The position numbers and the translations under genes are program-made. Shown piece by piece: positions 43,236-53,829 of a DNA stretch of 64,000 nucleotides. Below the pieces are notes generated by a model, which was given only the letters and a program-made list of their open reading frames with translations, had not been told where the DNA came from and ran no database searches. Source of the stretch: Rhinopomastus cyanomelas (taxonomy: Eukaryota > Chordata > Aves > Bucerotiformes > Rhinopomastidae); assembly GCA_013400115.1 (NCBI GenBank), contig VXBP01002305.1, forward strand, positions 250,308 through 314,307, in the 5' to 3' direction. Positions within the stretch are counted from its first letter, which is position 1; every line of letters starts with the position of its first letter.

Positions 43236-43907
43236 GAGGGGACTTGGGGGTGCTGGGGGGTGATAAACTGGCCGTGAGCCACCAGTGGGCAAACACAGCC
43301 CCGATGGGCGATCACCCTCGGGGCTGCAGCAAGAGACCTGTGGCCAACAGATCAAGAGAGAGGATTCTGCCCCGCTACCCTGCCCTGCTGAGACCTCACC
43401 TGGAGGGTTGTGGCCAGGTCTGGAGCCCCCAGCACAAGGAGGATGCAGAGAGGCTGGAGCGTGGCCAGAGCAGGGGCCACTACAGTGATCAGGGGATGGA
43501 GCATCTCTCGTGTGAGGACAGGCTGGGAGAGCTGGGGCTGTTCAGCCCGGAGAGGAGAAGGCTCTGGGGGGCCTTCTCTTGGCCTTCCAGTACCTGAGGG
43601 GGCCACATGAAGGCAGGGAAAGGTCTTTTCAGGAGGGTCTGTGCAGGCAGGACCAGGAGCAGTGGGTTCAAGCTGGGAAAGGAGAGGTTTAGACTAGAGA
43701 ATAGAAACGAGCTCTTCAGTGTGAGGGTGGCTGATGGCTGGAACGGGCTGCCTGGGGAGGTGGTGGGGTCCCATCCCTGGAGTCATTTCAGGTCAGGCTT
43801 GCTGAGGCTCTGAGCAGCCTGGCCCAGGTAGAGTTGCCCCTGTGTAGGGAGCTTGGACTAGGTGACCTCCAGAGGTCCCTTCCAGCCTGGAACCGTCTGT
43901 GATTCTA
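43236..43907 (+). mobile_element. older long CR1 (distinct group), about 670 bp
   Basis: GGGGACTTGGGGGTGCTGGG to CCTGGAACCGTCTGTGATTC. Landmarks GTTCAGCCCGGAGAGGAGAA, AGTACCTGAGGGGGCC and GGACTAGGTGACCTCCAGAG separate it from G1-G4. ORF2-derived translation shows LENRNELFSVRVADGWNGLP with frame breaks. Confidence 0.93.
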
Positions 43908-45357
43908 AGACTCTCCAACGGTTGTGATGATGCTTAGACTGAGCCCAGGGCTGCTGTGGGGATCCAGGAAGCACAGCATCGCTTCTGGCTCCCACACAGC
44001 CTTCACCTGCAATGCACTGAGCAGAGTCCCAGGTACATTTTGCATCCAAATTAATGAGGTACATTTACAGCCCCCCTCAGACAGCTTCATTCTGCTGGTG
44101 CTTACCTTTATTACTGTGTAATATACTCAGTCCTCATTGTCGTAAATCGTGCTCCGCTCTTCAAGGGGGGAAGTCATTCCATATAAAAGATAAATAAATA
44201 TGAGGAATCAAACGTAGCCAGCTCCTACGTGGCTACCAAAACACGGCCAAGTCGCCCCACACCTGAGCAGAACATCAGATCCCTCACTTAGCAACTAGAA
44301 CTTGTTGGCCAACTTTGTTGTGTCCGCCTGGTGACACCCGTGTGTCTCCCGTGGGCGCGAGGAAGCGGGGCAGGGGGTGCTCCGTTGTGGCTGAAGGTCT
44401 TCTGCAGCCTCAGGAGCCTCTGGGGAAGGCGGTGTGGTGGCCATAAAGGACCCGCGTGAGCCAAGGCAAACGGCGCCGGCAGCAGCATCCAGCTTGTGCC
44501 GCCGGTGGTTTGTGTTTGGCTTCCAAAGACAAGCGGCACGGCTGACAGGGAAAGGATGGAAGCAGCTCCCGCCGCACTTGGCCAGGGCGCCCTGTTTTGT
44601 TCGTGCCCTGCGATGCGGAAGTGCCGGCGCCGTTGGCAGGGCACCGGCGCGTTTGGTTTCATACGGGCACGTTTAATAGCCCAGAGCCGCTGGCTCTCAC
44701 CGTGCCCAGGCCACCCGCACGGTGCCCTGCCTCTCCTGCCTTCCACGCGTGCGGGAGGCAGCGGCAGCGCAGCCTGGCTCTGCCCCCTCGCCAGCCCCTG
44801 TCTCCCCTCTGTCACGAGTCGCCTCCCAGCAGATGAAGGCAAATGTCAATCAGCAGCAGCTTCAGTGGGCAAACTGGGTGATGACCTGCGGCAGCCGAGG
44901 GAGGGGGAACACAACCTCTTTGCCACCTCCAAGGAGCCCTCTGGGCCAGCAGGGGAAAAGGAGGGACCTTCCAGTGTGGCTCCCCACGAGCCACAGCCAC
45001 GAGGGACAAGGGGAACGTCTGCAAAACGAGTTGCTCCGGGTGAGCAGGGGCTGCAGAGCGGGGATGCTGCTGCAGAAGGCGTTTCGGCTCCGCTAGCCCG
45101 CGTCTGCAGGGAGCCTGTGAGCAACCCGCCCTTCCTTCAAACACGAGCAGGCATTTCTCCCGCGAATCCAGAGGAGAGGTGAGCCACCAGGACCTCCTGG
45201 GCTTCCCCAAAGCCACCGTCCCTCGCTTCGAGGAAGTTTCCTTGTTTGCAGCAGGACGGCTTGTGGCGGCAGGCACGGGCGCTGGAGGTGGCCAGCGCGC
45301 CACAGGGGACTCCTGTGCTGTGTCACAGAGACCTCTGCTCCTCACAGGCCACAGCAC
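43908..45357. other. unique sequence: AT-rich left, GC-rich right
   Basis: 44085-44230 is complex AT-leaning DNA and a candidate conserved element (TTACTGTGTAATATACTCAG). 44310-45310 is GC-rich with overlapping frames on both strands, the longest plus frame 228 codons, none recognisable. Confidence 0.45.
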
Positions 45358-45409
45358 CGCAGAACATTAGGGGTGGGAAGGGACCTCGAAAGATCACCCA
45401 GCCCAGACT
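45358..45409 (-). mobile_element. CR1 3' tail stub (G1), about 52 bp
   Basis: CCGCAGAACATTAGGGGTGG to CACCCAGCCCAGAC. One of the shortest copies in the window. Confidence 0.88.
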
Positions 45410-45925
45410 CCCTTCTGCCAAGGGCGCTGCTGTCTCCCAGCGGTACCCGGGTGCCCCGACGCGCATGGGGGGACCCCTCAGCGGGCGGCTGAGCGCTCGG
45501 CACTGGGCACAGCCAGGGAGGCCGGGTGGCAGCAGAGCTTCGAGCAAGCGACTCGCTGCCATTCAGGGGGTTATCTCCGAGATCAAATCCCCAGTCAGAA
45601 AGCTGGATTGGTGCCTTCATTTTCCTTTCTCAACCCCATGAAGGCTTAATTGGCAGCCAGCTCACATTGTGATCTCCTGGCTCCTCAGAACTGGCTTTTT
45701 TTGTTACAGAGGGGTTTTTTTTTAATGAGCGTTTTCTCGAGGGAATTAATTATTACTTTGACTGGGATATTCATATATTTCTATCAAGAAGTGATATCAA
45801 TTAACCAAACTCTTGACACAGTGTGCAACCATAAAAATCACAAAGAGGGTCTGTACTTCTTTCTAATCCCATTACATCTTCTTTTTCATCTGAAGATTAT
45901 TCTCCTCTCTGTTAAATGACAACAT
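45410..45925. other. unique; AT-rich right half conserved-looking
   Basis: 45640-45915 is AT-rich, complex and repeat-free (GGGAATTAATTATTACTTTG, GTGATATCAATTAACC). A candidate conserved non-coding element. The short open frame over it is not convincing as an exon. Confidence 0.45.
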
Positions 45926-46186
45926 TCTGAGCCCCTCAGTTCCAGAGGGACATGGAACTGCTGGAGAACAGCTCTCAATCTGAGAAGGACCTTCTTCCCC
46001 GGGAGGGTGGCAGAGCCCTGGCAGGGGCTGCCTGGGGTAGGTTGTGGAGTCTCCTGCTCTGGAGACATTTCAAACCCTCCTGAACTGTTTGTGTGTGACT
46101 GGATCTAGGGGATCCTGCTGCAGTGGGGGGATTAGGCTGGGTGATCTTTCGAGGTCCCTTCCCGTCCCTAATGGTCTGTGACTCCC
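45926..46186 (+). mobile_element. CR1 (G1) with large internal deletion
   Basis: TTCTGAGCCCCTCAGTTCC leads to GGAGAACAGCTCTC, then jumps to AATCTGAGAAGGACC, skipping about 200 bp of ORF2 seen in 36511-37146. Tail intact. Confidence 0.93.
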
Positions 46187-46295
46187 CAATTCAGTGAGCT
46201 CTCCTCGGCAACGCCCTTCTCTACCAGCACCCCTTCCACAGAGGGGGCTGAAAGGCACCACTGTGCCTGAATAAGGAGACACTAGCCCGTTTGCA

Positions 46296-46536
46296 CACAA
46301 TCACAGAGGCTGGAGGAGCCCTCTGAGCTCAGCCAGCCCAGCTCAGCACCCAACATCACCCCAGCGGCCAGCCCAGGGCACTCAGGTCTACAGCCAGGCT
46401 GCCCTTCAGCAGCTCCAGGGATGGTGGGGACTCCAGCACTGCCCTGGGCGGTGCGTTCCAGGCTCTGCTCACCCTTTCCATGAGTAAGGGCTTCCTAACA
46501 TCCAACCTCACCCTCCCCTGGCAGCTTCTCATCCCG
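46296..46536 (-). mobile_element. CR1 3' end (G3)
   Basis: AATCACAGAGGCTGGAGGAG, CTGAGCTCAGCCAGCCCAG, GTCTACAGCCAGGCTGCCC. Confidence 0.92.
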
Positions 46537-47431
46537 AAGAGAAGTCAGTGCTGGAACAGCAGGCGCTGCAGGAGGGGTGACCGTGGCTCCGCGGGGCTGG
46601 CGAGCAGCAGGGCTGATGGCAGCGGCGCAGCACAGCACCACCCCTCCGCAGTCAGGGTCCCCACAAGCGGGGTCCCACAGCCTCGGAGCATCACCACGGG
46701 TGGCCGGAGGCCACAGGCAGGGGCTGGGCTCTGTGCCCTGGGCAACCCAGCAGACGCCAGCACCTCATCGGCACAGTTCGACTCCTCTCTTTCAGGGGGG
46801 GTTGCAAAGGGGAGGTGCTGTGGCGACCCCGCAGGAGTGGGGCTTTGCCACCGCTGTCACCGGGGAGGAAGCGCCGCGGTGCAGCACGGTCTGGGCTCCC
46901 AGTCAGGGCTCTGGGCAGCTCTGCTGCCACGCACCAGGCGCTGGGGACCTCACGCCGGGGAATTCTGCCGGTGCCGGTGCAGTTAGTCAGACCTTCCTGC
47001 AGCAACAGCCCGGGTCAGGCCCTCTGCTCCTGGTAACACGGGAACTGGGACAACATCCCTGTTTCCAGAGCTGCTTTTCCTGAAGGAGAGGCTTTCCTGA
47101 TATTTTTCATGAACAAACCGTTTTGTCTCTCAGCACCTTTTCTTTTCCCTCATCGTTTTTAGCTGCTGTTTCCAGAGCCTTCCCCTCCCTGGGCTGTGCC
47201 CAGCCACAGTGGCTTGGGCTGTGCAGTTATGGCGACAACTTGCCTCGTGACGAGGCAGTGACTCAAGATGATCCTCTGGAAGAAACCCCTGCAGATGGAC
47301 CCCAGCTCTGCTCCTCTCCTTTCCTTTTGCTTTGGATGTGTCAGACGGCTGCTCATCTGCTGCCTGGTGCTTGAGACCCTCCGCTAGGTCTGTCCTTCTG
47401 GAGCGAGATAATCCGAATCCTGACTGCCCTG
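46537..47431. other. GC-rich unique sequence, no gene seen
   Basis: Several overlapping frames of about 168 codons; no recognisable domain. Confidence 0.5.
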
Positions 47432-47750
47432 TTGGAGGGCAGTGCAGGAGAGGGGGACCTGGGGGTTCTGGGGGCCAGCAGGATGGCCAGGAGCCAGCAA
47501 TGGGCCCTGCTGGCCAAGAAGGGGGGTATCCTAGGGCGGATCCAAAGGGGGTTGGTTAGCGGATGAAGAGAGGCTCTCCTGCCCCTCTGCTCTGCCCTGG
47601 GGAGACCACAGCTGGCATCTGGTGTCCAGCTGTGGGCTCTCAGCTCCAGGAGGACACAGAGCTGCTGGAGAGAGCCCAGCGCAGAGCTACAGGGATGGTG
47701 GAGGGAGGGGAGCATCTCCCTGCTGAGGGAAGGCTGAGGGACACGGGTCA
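47432..47750 (+). mobile_element. CR1 ORF2 fragment (G1), 3' truncated
   Basis: GTTGGAGGGCAGTGCAGGAG, GGGGGACCTGGGGGTTCTGG to CTGAGGGAAGGCTGAGGG. Stops without a tail; the next CR1, on the opposite strand, starts 90 bp on. Confidence 0.93.
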
Positions 47751-47838
47751 CAGGCCTCCAACTCACCCTGCACTGTCACTTTAGAGACTATTGTGGTAAA
47801 TGTGGCCGAGTTCTCATCTTGCACGTGAACCCTACTCA

Positions 47839-48365
47839 TGGAGCCACAGAACATTAGGGATGGGAAGGGACCTCAAAAGATCATCCAGTCCAGTCCTCCT
47901 GACAGAGCAGGGTCCCCTAGGTCCAGTCACACAGGAACAGTCCAGGAGGGTTTGAAACGTCTCCAGAGAAGGAGACTCCACAGCCCCCTGGGCAGCCCCT
48001 GCTCAGGGCGCCACCACCCTCACTGGGAACAAGGTCCTTCTCACACTGATGTGGAACCTCCTCTGCTCCAGCTCACACCCACTGCCCCTTGTCCTGTCAC
48101 TGGGTGCCCCTTGAGCAGAGCCTGGCTCCATCCTCCTCACACCCACCCTTCACATATTGATCAACATCCATGGGGTCACCCCCCAGGCTCCTTTTTCCCA
48201 GCTCCAGAGCCCCAGCTCCCTCAGCCTCTCCTCAGCAGGGAGATGCTCCCCTCCCTCCATCATCCCTGTGTCTCTGTGCTGGGCTCACTCCTGCAGCTCT
48301 GTGTCTTTGTGGGGCTGAGGGGTCCAGAGCTGGACACAAGACTCCAGCTGTGGCCCCCCCAGGGG
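47839..48365 (-). mobile_element. CR1 (G1)
   Basis: AGCCACAGAACATTAGGG to CAAGACTCCAGCTGTGGCC. A one-base insertion (GCCCCTTGAGCAG) and a CTCAGGGCGCC variant break the ORF2 frame. Arranged tail-inward against 47432-47750. Confidence 0.95.
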
Positions 48366-49065
48366 TTAATTCTGGGCAGTTTCTGATGGCTCTGTGCAGC
48401 AGTGGCTGCAGCTGAGGCTGGGAAAGGTGGGGATACTGGAGCATTTGGGCACATTTCCTCACCATGCCTTGTCTTTGTCTGAAGCTCTTCTATCCCTGGG
48501 CTTTTGAGCTGAGCTAGGGTTTTGGTAGAGGAAGGTGCCTGGGTGTCAGGAATGTGCTCTTTCCTGTTTTTATAGGAACTGGGGTTAATGGCTGTGGATG
48601 AAGAGAGGGAAGCTGAGCGGGGTTTTGAGTCAGAGCCTGGGCTAACAAGGAAACTGGAGCTATGAGTCAGATGGGAGGAGACACAGGCTGGCTGGACTCA
48701 GAAACTGGGTTAGGAACTGTCACAAAGAGAAGGATAGACCACAGGGGAGGCCAGGCTGCCTGGCACAGACCCACCATCGGAGCGGGAAGGGCTTGAGATG
48801 CCCACGGAATGGAACCGGCGCTCCAAGGCGACTCCACGGCAAAGTCACCTTCTCCTACCCCACACCTTGAGTGCCTAATGGTTTCCTCTTCCACTGCACG
48901 GAGGGGAGGCTACTCATCAGCTTCAGATGGCTGAGGTGTCAGGTCCAGTGCTCTCAGAAGTGACCACAGCTGAACACTGAGCCTTCCTGCTTGGTGCTCG
49001 CACAGCACAGCAGAGGATGGACCCCTCTGTAGGGCAACTAGGAAGTTCATCCTCTGGCAAACTTC
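48366..49065. other. unique sequence, no gene seen
   Basis: No repeat or exon recognised. Confidence 0.5.
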
Positions 49066-49276
49066 TTGAGACTCCTCTGGAGACGTTTCAACCCACCTGG
49101 CCCTGTTCCTGTGCAAATGGGTCTAGGGGGTCCTGCTGTGGCAGGGGGACTGGACCGGATGGTCTGTCGAGGTCCCTTCCCATCCCTAACGACTGGATCT
49201 AGGGGATCCTGCTGTGGTGGGGGACTGGACTGGCTGATGTTTCGAGGTCCCTTCCACTCCCTGATGCTCTGTGATC
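49066..49276 (+). mobile_element. CR1 3' end with tail dimer (75-bp period)
   Basis: GAGACTCCTCTGGAGACG, then two tails with TCCCTTCC at 49173 and 49248. The junction ATCCCTAACGACTGGATC is the reverse complement of the GATCCAGTC(A/G)TTAGGG junction found in the minus dimers. Confidence 0.93.
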
Positions 49277-49806
49277 CTGCGGTTCCTGACCTCAGGGCAG
49301 GTCCTGCTCTGGGCCAAACGCCACGTCCCTGCGCCCAGCGACGGCCACCTTAGAGTTAATCAATGAAACGGCTGCACAGCCTTTGTTCTTTCTGCTGTGG
49401 GCACCAGAGTGTGTTTTCAATAACCCTGCTCTTGGAAATCACTGAACTGTTTTCACTCACATTTTAGACCAACAAACAAACCCAAGTGAGCAGCCACCAG
49501 CGGTGGGGGGGGGATTTGAGCGGAACCCTCAGAGCCTGGCACAGCTCTGCGAGCAGAATAAAGGGGTTTCTAATGGGAAGTGTCAGGCACTAAGTGTAGG
49601 TGACACTTCCAGCTCCGCCTCTGGTATAGATTTGGTGAGATGACTGCTTCTGCTCCCAGGGACTTCTGCATTAAACCAACTGACTCACAGAGGACTAGGA
49701 AGTTGTTCTTTTTCTCTGGTGAATTCATTCGTAGGGCAGTTCTGTCCTGAAAAGAAAAGGCAGGGGGGAGGGAGGGGAAAATTCACAACATTTATAGGCA
49801 AGATTT
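49277..49806. other. unique sequence, no gene seen
   Basis: Includes a G-run near 49505. No repeat or exon recognised. Confidence 0.5.
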
Positions 49807-49864
49807 ATTCCTTCCCTTCCCTTCCCTTCCCTTCCCTTCCCTTCCCTTCCCTTCCCTTCCCTTT
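49807..49864. repeat. (TTCCC)n microsatellite, about 11 units
   Basis: Uninterrupted CTTCC pentamers run up to CCCTTTACAG, a few bases before the 3' tail of the minus CR1 at 49868. On the CR1 sense strand the tail is followed by (GGGAA)n. Confidence 0.97.
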
Positions 49865-49867
49865 ACA

Positions 49868-50064
49868 GTCACACAATCACAAACCATCAGGGATTGGAAG
49901 GGACCTCCAGAGATCATCCAGTCCAACACCCCTGACACAGCAGGATCCCCCAGATCCAGTCACACAGGAACGTGGCCAGGAGGGTTTGAAACTTCTCCAG
50001 AGAAGGAGACTCCACAGCCCCCCTGGGAAGCCCCTGCCCAGGCTCTGGCACCTTCACCATGAAG
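49868..50064 (-). mobile_element. CR1 3' end (G1)
   Basis: CACACAATCACAAACCATC to GGCACCTTCACCATGAAGAA, where a plus-strand older CR1 begins. Confidence 0.94.
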
Positions 50065-50071
50065 AAGTATT

Positions 50072-50637
50072 GGTTGAGGGAGAGGATTCTCCCCCTCTGC
50101 TCTGCACTGGGGAGACCCCAATTGGAGCACTGGGTCCAGTTCTGGAGTCCCCAGCATCAGAAGGACACAGAGCTCCTGGAAGGGGTCCAGAGGAGAGCAA
50201 CTCCAATGCTCAGAGGGCTGGAGCACCTCCCCTCTGAGGACAGGCTGAGCAAGTTGGGGTTGTCCAGCCTGGAGAAGAGGAGGGTCCCAGGTGACCTTCG
50301 AGCAGCTTCTTAGTCTCTGAAGGAAGGGGGCTACAGGAAAGCTGGGGGAGGGCTTTGACAGGGGTGGTAGTGAGAGGACAAGGGGAAAGGGCTCCAGGCT
50401 TGAAGAGAGAAGATGGAGGTTGGACATGAGGAACCAATTTGTGGTTGTGAGAGTGGGGAGATGCTGGAACAGGTTGCCCAGGGAAGTGGTGGCTGCCCCA
50501 TCCATCCCTGGCAGTGCTGAAGGGCAGTTGGCTGGGGCTCTGAGTGACCTGCTCTAGGGAAGGTGTCACTGCCTGTGCAAGGGGGTTGGCACTGGGTGAC
50601 CTTTGAGGTCCCTTCCAATCTCTAGGATTCTATGATT
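50072..50637 (+). mobile_element. older CR1 3' portion (distinct group)
   Basis: GGGAGAGGATTCTCCCCCTC, GGTCCAGAGGAGAGCAACTC, TCCAGCCTGGAGAAGAGGAG, GGTTGCCCAGGGAAGTGG, ending CTAGGATTCTATGATT. Contains an in-frame stop (AGCTTCTTAGTCTC), so ORF2 is dead. The G1 copy probably inserted into or beside it. Confidence 0.93.
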
Positions 50638-51389
50638 AATTCCCTGGTTGTTGGCAGATAAAGCAGGGTTTCTGACGATGTGGAGTGGATGGTTCTGGTG
50701 ACCAAACCTGAGAGAGTCTGACTGAAAAAACCAACCCAAAAAGAGGCTCAAGACCATGATGCTCCACAATATAGTTTAAAACTGAGTCAGCCACGGAGAA
50801 AACAAGACAAAAGGCAGAGAGAGCGAGGCCAAACCTCTCCGAGCACAGTGTTGTATTTCCACTGCTCTGCAGATGTGTGTGGGGCAAGTAGGAGGCTAAT
50901 ACATCTCACTTTAGCGGGACTAATTGTTTGCATTATCACAATAATCAAATGCAACCATATTAATCTCTGTGGTTATTAACTTGATTTTTACACATTAAGA
51001 TTTAGATTTAATCCCCCGGGACCGTCTATTAATGCTTTTAAAGTTGAAGGGTTTCAACAGTTTTAAGGGTTTTTTTTCCTTCCCCCCTTCTTTTAGCTGC
51101 AGGCAGTGAAATTTGAATGTGTGTGGAGTTTTGTGTTTTGCATTCCTGTGGGATTTTCAGAGACACTGCTGTCAAGGACCATGAATCATGTTAATACATA
51201 GCAACCTCTACAGCTATTAAAATGTCTGCAATAATGTGATTATTTTAAGACGGAAAAACTAATACCGTGTGTAGTACTTACAGATCAGCCCCCCTGCTCT
51301 CAGAAGTCACTGGAAGGGGCTGCCTTTGGGGTGGGGGGGTGGGGGTACGGGATGGAAACGTCAGTGCAAGTCTCTGAAATGTGAAATCA
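50638..51389. other. AT-rich unique sequence, strong conserved-element candidate
   Basis: 50870-51265 is AT-rich, complex and repeat-free. TTTGCAT lies at 50927-50933 and AAATGCAA at 50947-50954, an inverted pair of octamer-like cores. TAATTG, ATTAAT and TTATTAAC homeodomain-type words are frequent. Confidence 0.5.
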
Positions 51390-51976
51390 GAGACTCAGAG
51401 TGTCGTTCAGGTTGGAAAGGACCCCCGGGACCCTCAAGTCCAACCATCAACCCCCCCCCGCCAGGCCACCCCCAAACCAGATCCCCCGCNNNNNNNNNNN
51501 AACCAGATCCCCCAGCACCACATCTCAGTGACTTTTCAACTCATCCAGGGATGGGGACTTACCCCCCATCCTGGGCAGCCCAGTCCAGGGCCTGGCCACT
51601 CTCTGCATCAAGCATTTCTTCTGATGGCCAGTCTAACCATCTCCTGGTGAAGCTTGAAGCCCTTCCCTCTGCTTCTGTCACTAACGAGTTGTGAGAGGAG
51701 CCCAGCACCAGCATCTCTGCAGGGTCCTTCCAGAAACCTGTAGAGAGCAATGGGGGCTCCCCTCAGCCTCCTCTTCCTCAAACTCAACAACCCCAATTCT
51801 CCCCATCTCTCCTCATCACATTGATTCTCCAGCTGCTTCCCCAGCTTCATTGCCCTCATATGCTCCCACTCCAGCTTCTTGATGTCTCCCTTGTACTGAG
51901 GTGCCCCAAACTGGACCCAGTACTCAAGGCGTGGACTCACCAGTGCTGAGTGCAGGGGGACAATCACCTCCCTAAT
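51390..51976 (-). mobile_element. CR1 (G2), interrupted by assembly gap
   Basis: GACTCAGAGTGTCGTTCAGG to GGGGACAATCACCTCCC. The ORF2 part (51600-51976) is largely frame-preserving: minus shows REVIVPLHSALVSPRLEYWV, QFGAPQYKGDIKKLE and RKRRLRGAPIALYRFLE. An 11-N gap lies in the tail-proximal part. Confidence 0.95.
51490..51500. other. assembly gap (11 N) with duplicated flank
   Basis: The bases before the gap read AACCAGATCCCCCGC and those after read AACCAGATCCCCCAGC. Intact G2 copies have this word once, so the two contig ends probably overlap and the gap is artificial. Confidence 0.85.
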
Positions 51977-52468
51977 GGAAAGGAACAGCAGAGCAGTTAG
52001 TGGGATCCCAGCAGGGAAGGGCAGGTTATCAGGGGCAGGTGCTCCACGAGCGCTCCTTTGCAGGGCACGCTCTGTTTTGCAGAGCCTAAAAGGAACCGTC
52101 AAGGGGAAAAGCCATCCGCATTAATGCAACATTAATGTTTGGGGAATAATGTGGTGTTTTGCCATGTTAAAAGAATTACTACAAACTCTGCTCTGAGAGG
52201 CTCCAGAGAGCTCGTACTTTGGAAAAGAGACTTGATAATCGGATGTGCAGGAAGGGGAGGGAGATGCACGGGGAGGGCGACACTTCTGGAGACACCAAGG
52301 AGCCTTCTTTTGTTCTTCTTTAAAAAAAGACACCAAATTCGGCCAAAAAATAGAAACCTTTGAATAATGTAAGGAGTGATTCTGTGATTCTGTGATTCTG
52401 TGAGCTGGTGGCTACAGTTTAGCAGGAGGCAAGGAGCCCAAGGTAGAACGATTCCCTTCTGGGCTCTC
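51977..52468. other. unique AT-rich sequence with CR1-like 8-mer run
   Basis: 52095-52200 is complex AT-rich DNA (GCATTAATGCAACATTAATG), a conserved-element candidate. A bare (GATTCTGT)3 run lies at 52378-52403. Confidence 0.45.
52378..52403 (+). repeat. (GATTCTGT)n 8-mer run
   Basis: Three perfect 8-mers plus two bases, identical to the terminal repeat of plus-strand CR1s, but no CR1 body precedes it. The minus CR1 tail 65 bp on carries the complementary run. Confidence 0.85.
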
Positions 52469-52924
52469 CACAGAATCACAGAATCACAGAATCACACAAC
52501 ATGAGGGATTGGAAGGGACCTCGAAAGATCTTCCAGTCCAATCCCCCTGACACAGCAGGATCCCCTGGATCCAGTTGCACAGGAACAGCCCAGGAGGGTT
52601 TGAAATGTCTCCAGAGAAGGAGACTCCACAACCCCCCTGGGTAGCCCCTGCCAGGGCTCTGCCACCCTCACCAAGAACAAGGTCCTTCTCACACTGATGT
52701 GGAACCTCCTCTGCTCCAGCTCACACCCACTGCCCCCTGTCCTGTCACTGGGTGCCCCTGAGCAGAGCCTGGCTCCATCCTCCTGACACCCACCCTTCAC
52801 ACACTGATCAACATTCTCAGGCTCCTTTTTCCCAGCTCCAGCGCTCCAGCTCCCTCAGCCTTTCCTCGGCAGGGAGATGCTCTCCTCCCTCCATCGTCTC
52901 TGTGGCTCTGAGCTGGGCTCTCTT
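52469..52924 (-). mobile_element. CR1 (G1) with expanded 8-mer tail
   Basis: Three ACAGAATC units, then ACACAACATGAGGG to CTCTGAGCTGGGCTCTC. Minus frame open for 102 codons with KGGCQEDGARLCSG and AEPWQGLPRGVVESPSLE. The CATCCATGGGGTCACCCC block is deleted. Confidence 0.95.
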
Positions 52925-53829
52925 CTTCATTCACTTCTGGGCTCAGCTTGCCCAAGCCGACAGGGCACGTCCCACGGAGCAGGCACAGCGCAGCTGCAGC
53001 GCCGCTCGCACCCAGCGCATCCCTTTGCTTCTCCTTTTGAAGCGGCGCCTGAGCTCCCCAGCAAGCCCCACCACGACTACGGACCCCCCTACACCTCCAC
53101 ATGGAGGTGCTCTCCTTTCCCGGCACCACAGAGGTCGTGGGGATGCCCGCAGCCCTCCCTGGGTTCACCAGCCCCCTCCCCCCCGGAACAATAGGGCCGA
53201 GGGGCCCGAGGGCCAGGGCGAGAGGTCGCCGCATCCCACCGAGCTGCCAGAGCCGGGGGCAGATCCCACGGCCCCTGCTGCACAGAGCCCAGAGCAGGTC
53301 TCCTCTCGCCCGCTGCAATCCTGGCAGGGAATCTCGGCGAGAGAAGCCTCAGAGGGATTTCTTCCCCAAAGCCCACCCTTCACAAGCTTTTCTGTCGTTT
53401 CTTTCTTTCTCGTTTTGTCTCTCCCCCTCAGGAAGGGAGGGTGGGGAAAGGTAACTGCTGCCTCGCGGGTCACGCGTGCGAGCGGCTGCGCACGGGGCCG
53501 CTGCCGGACACTTCCCGGCCGCTGCTTTCAGCGCTGCGACTGACGCTGCCGCGTTCTTCGAGGGACCTGCTCCTTTTGCAAAGCCAGAGGGCTGCGCGGA
53601 GGAGCCCAGGGTCTCCCCTGCAACGGCCGGGCTCGGCGAGCTGCTCCGAGTGACAGCCCGGAAGGAGAGAGCGAGCAGAACACAGCCCGTGAGTGTGACA
53701 TCTGCGGTTCCGCTTTGGAGGGCGTTTTACACGTGTGAAAATAGCTCCTCGTCCTGTGAACGTGAGAGCTCTGGGGTCGAAACCGATGACAGAAATCACG
53801 GGCGCTGGAAAGGAAAAGCCCGGCTCCAG
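52925..53829. other. GC-rich unique sequence, no gene seen
   Basis: CpG-rich, particularly 53180-53650. A 263-codon plus frame extends from the CR1 into this region, and minus frames of up to 173 codons overlap it. No domain is recognised. Possible CpG island. Confidence 0.45.

Noticed and set aside
42717..43355. 186-codon plus and 209-codon minus frames as genes
   Set aside because: They overlap antiparallel in CpG-rich DNA; such paired frames are expected from composition.
44496..45182. 228-codon plus frame as a coding exon
   Set aside because: GC-rich DNA with several overlapping frames on both strands, no recognisable domain and no supporting splice pattern.
52752..53543. 263-codon plus frame
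   Set aside because: Begins in antisense CR1 and runs on into GC-rich unique DNA; no domain recognised.
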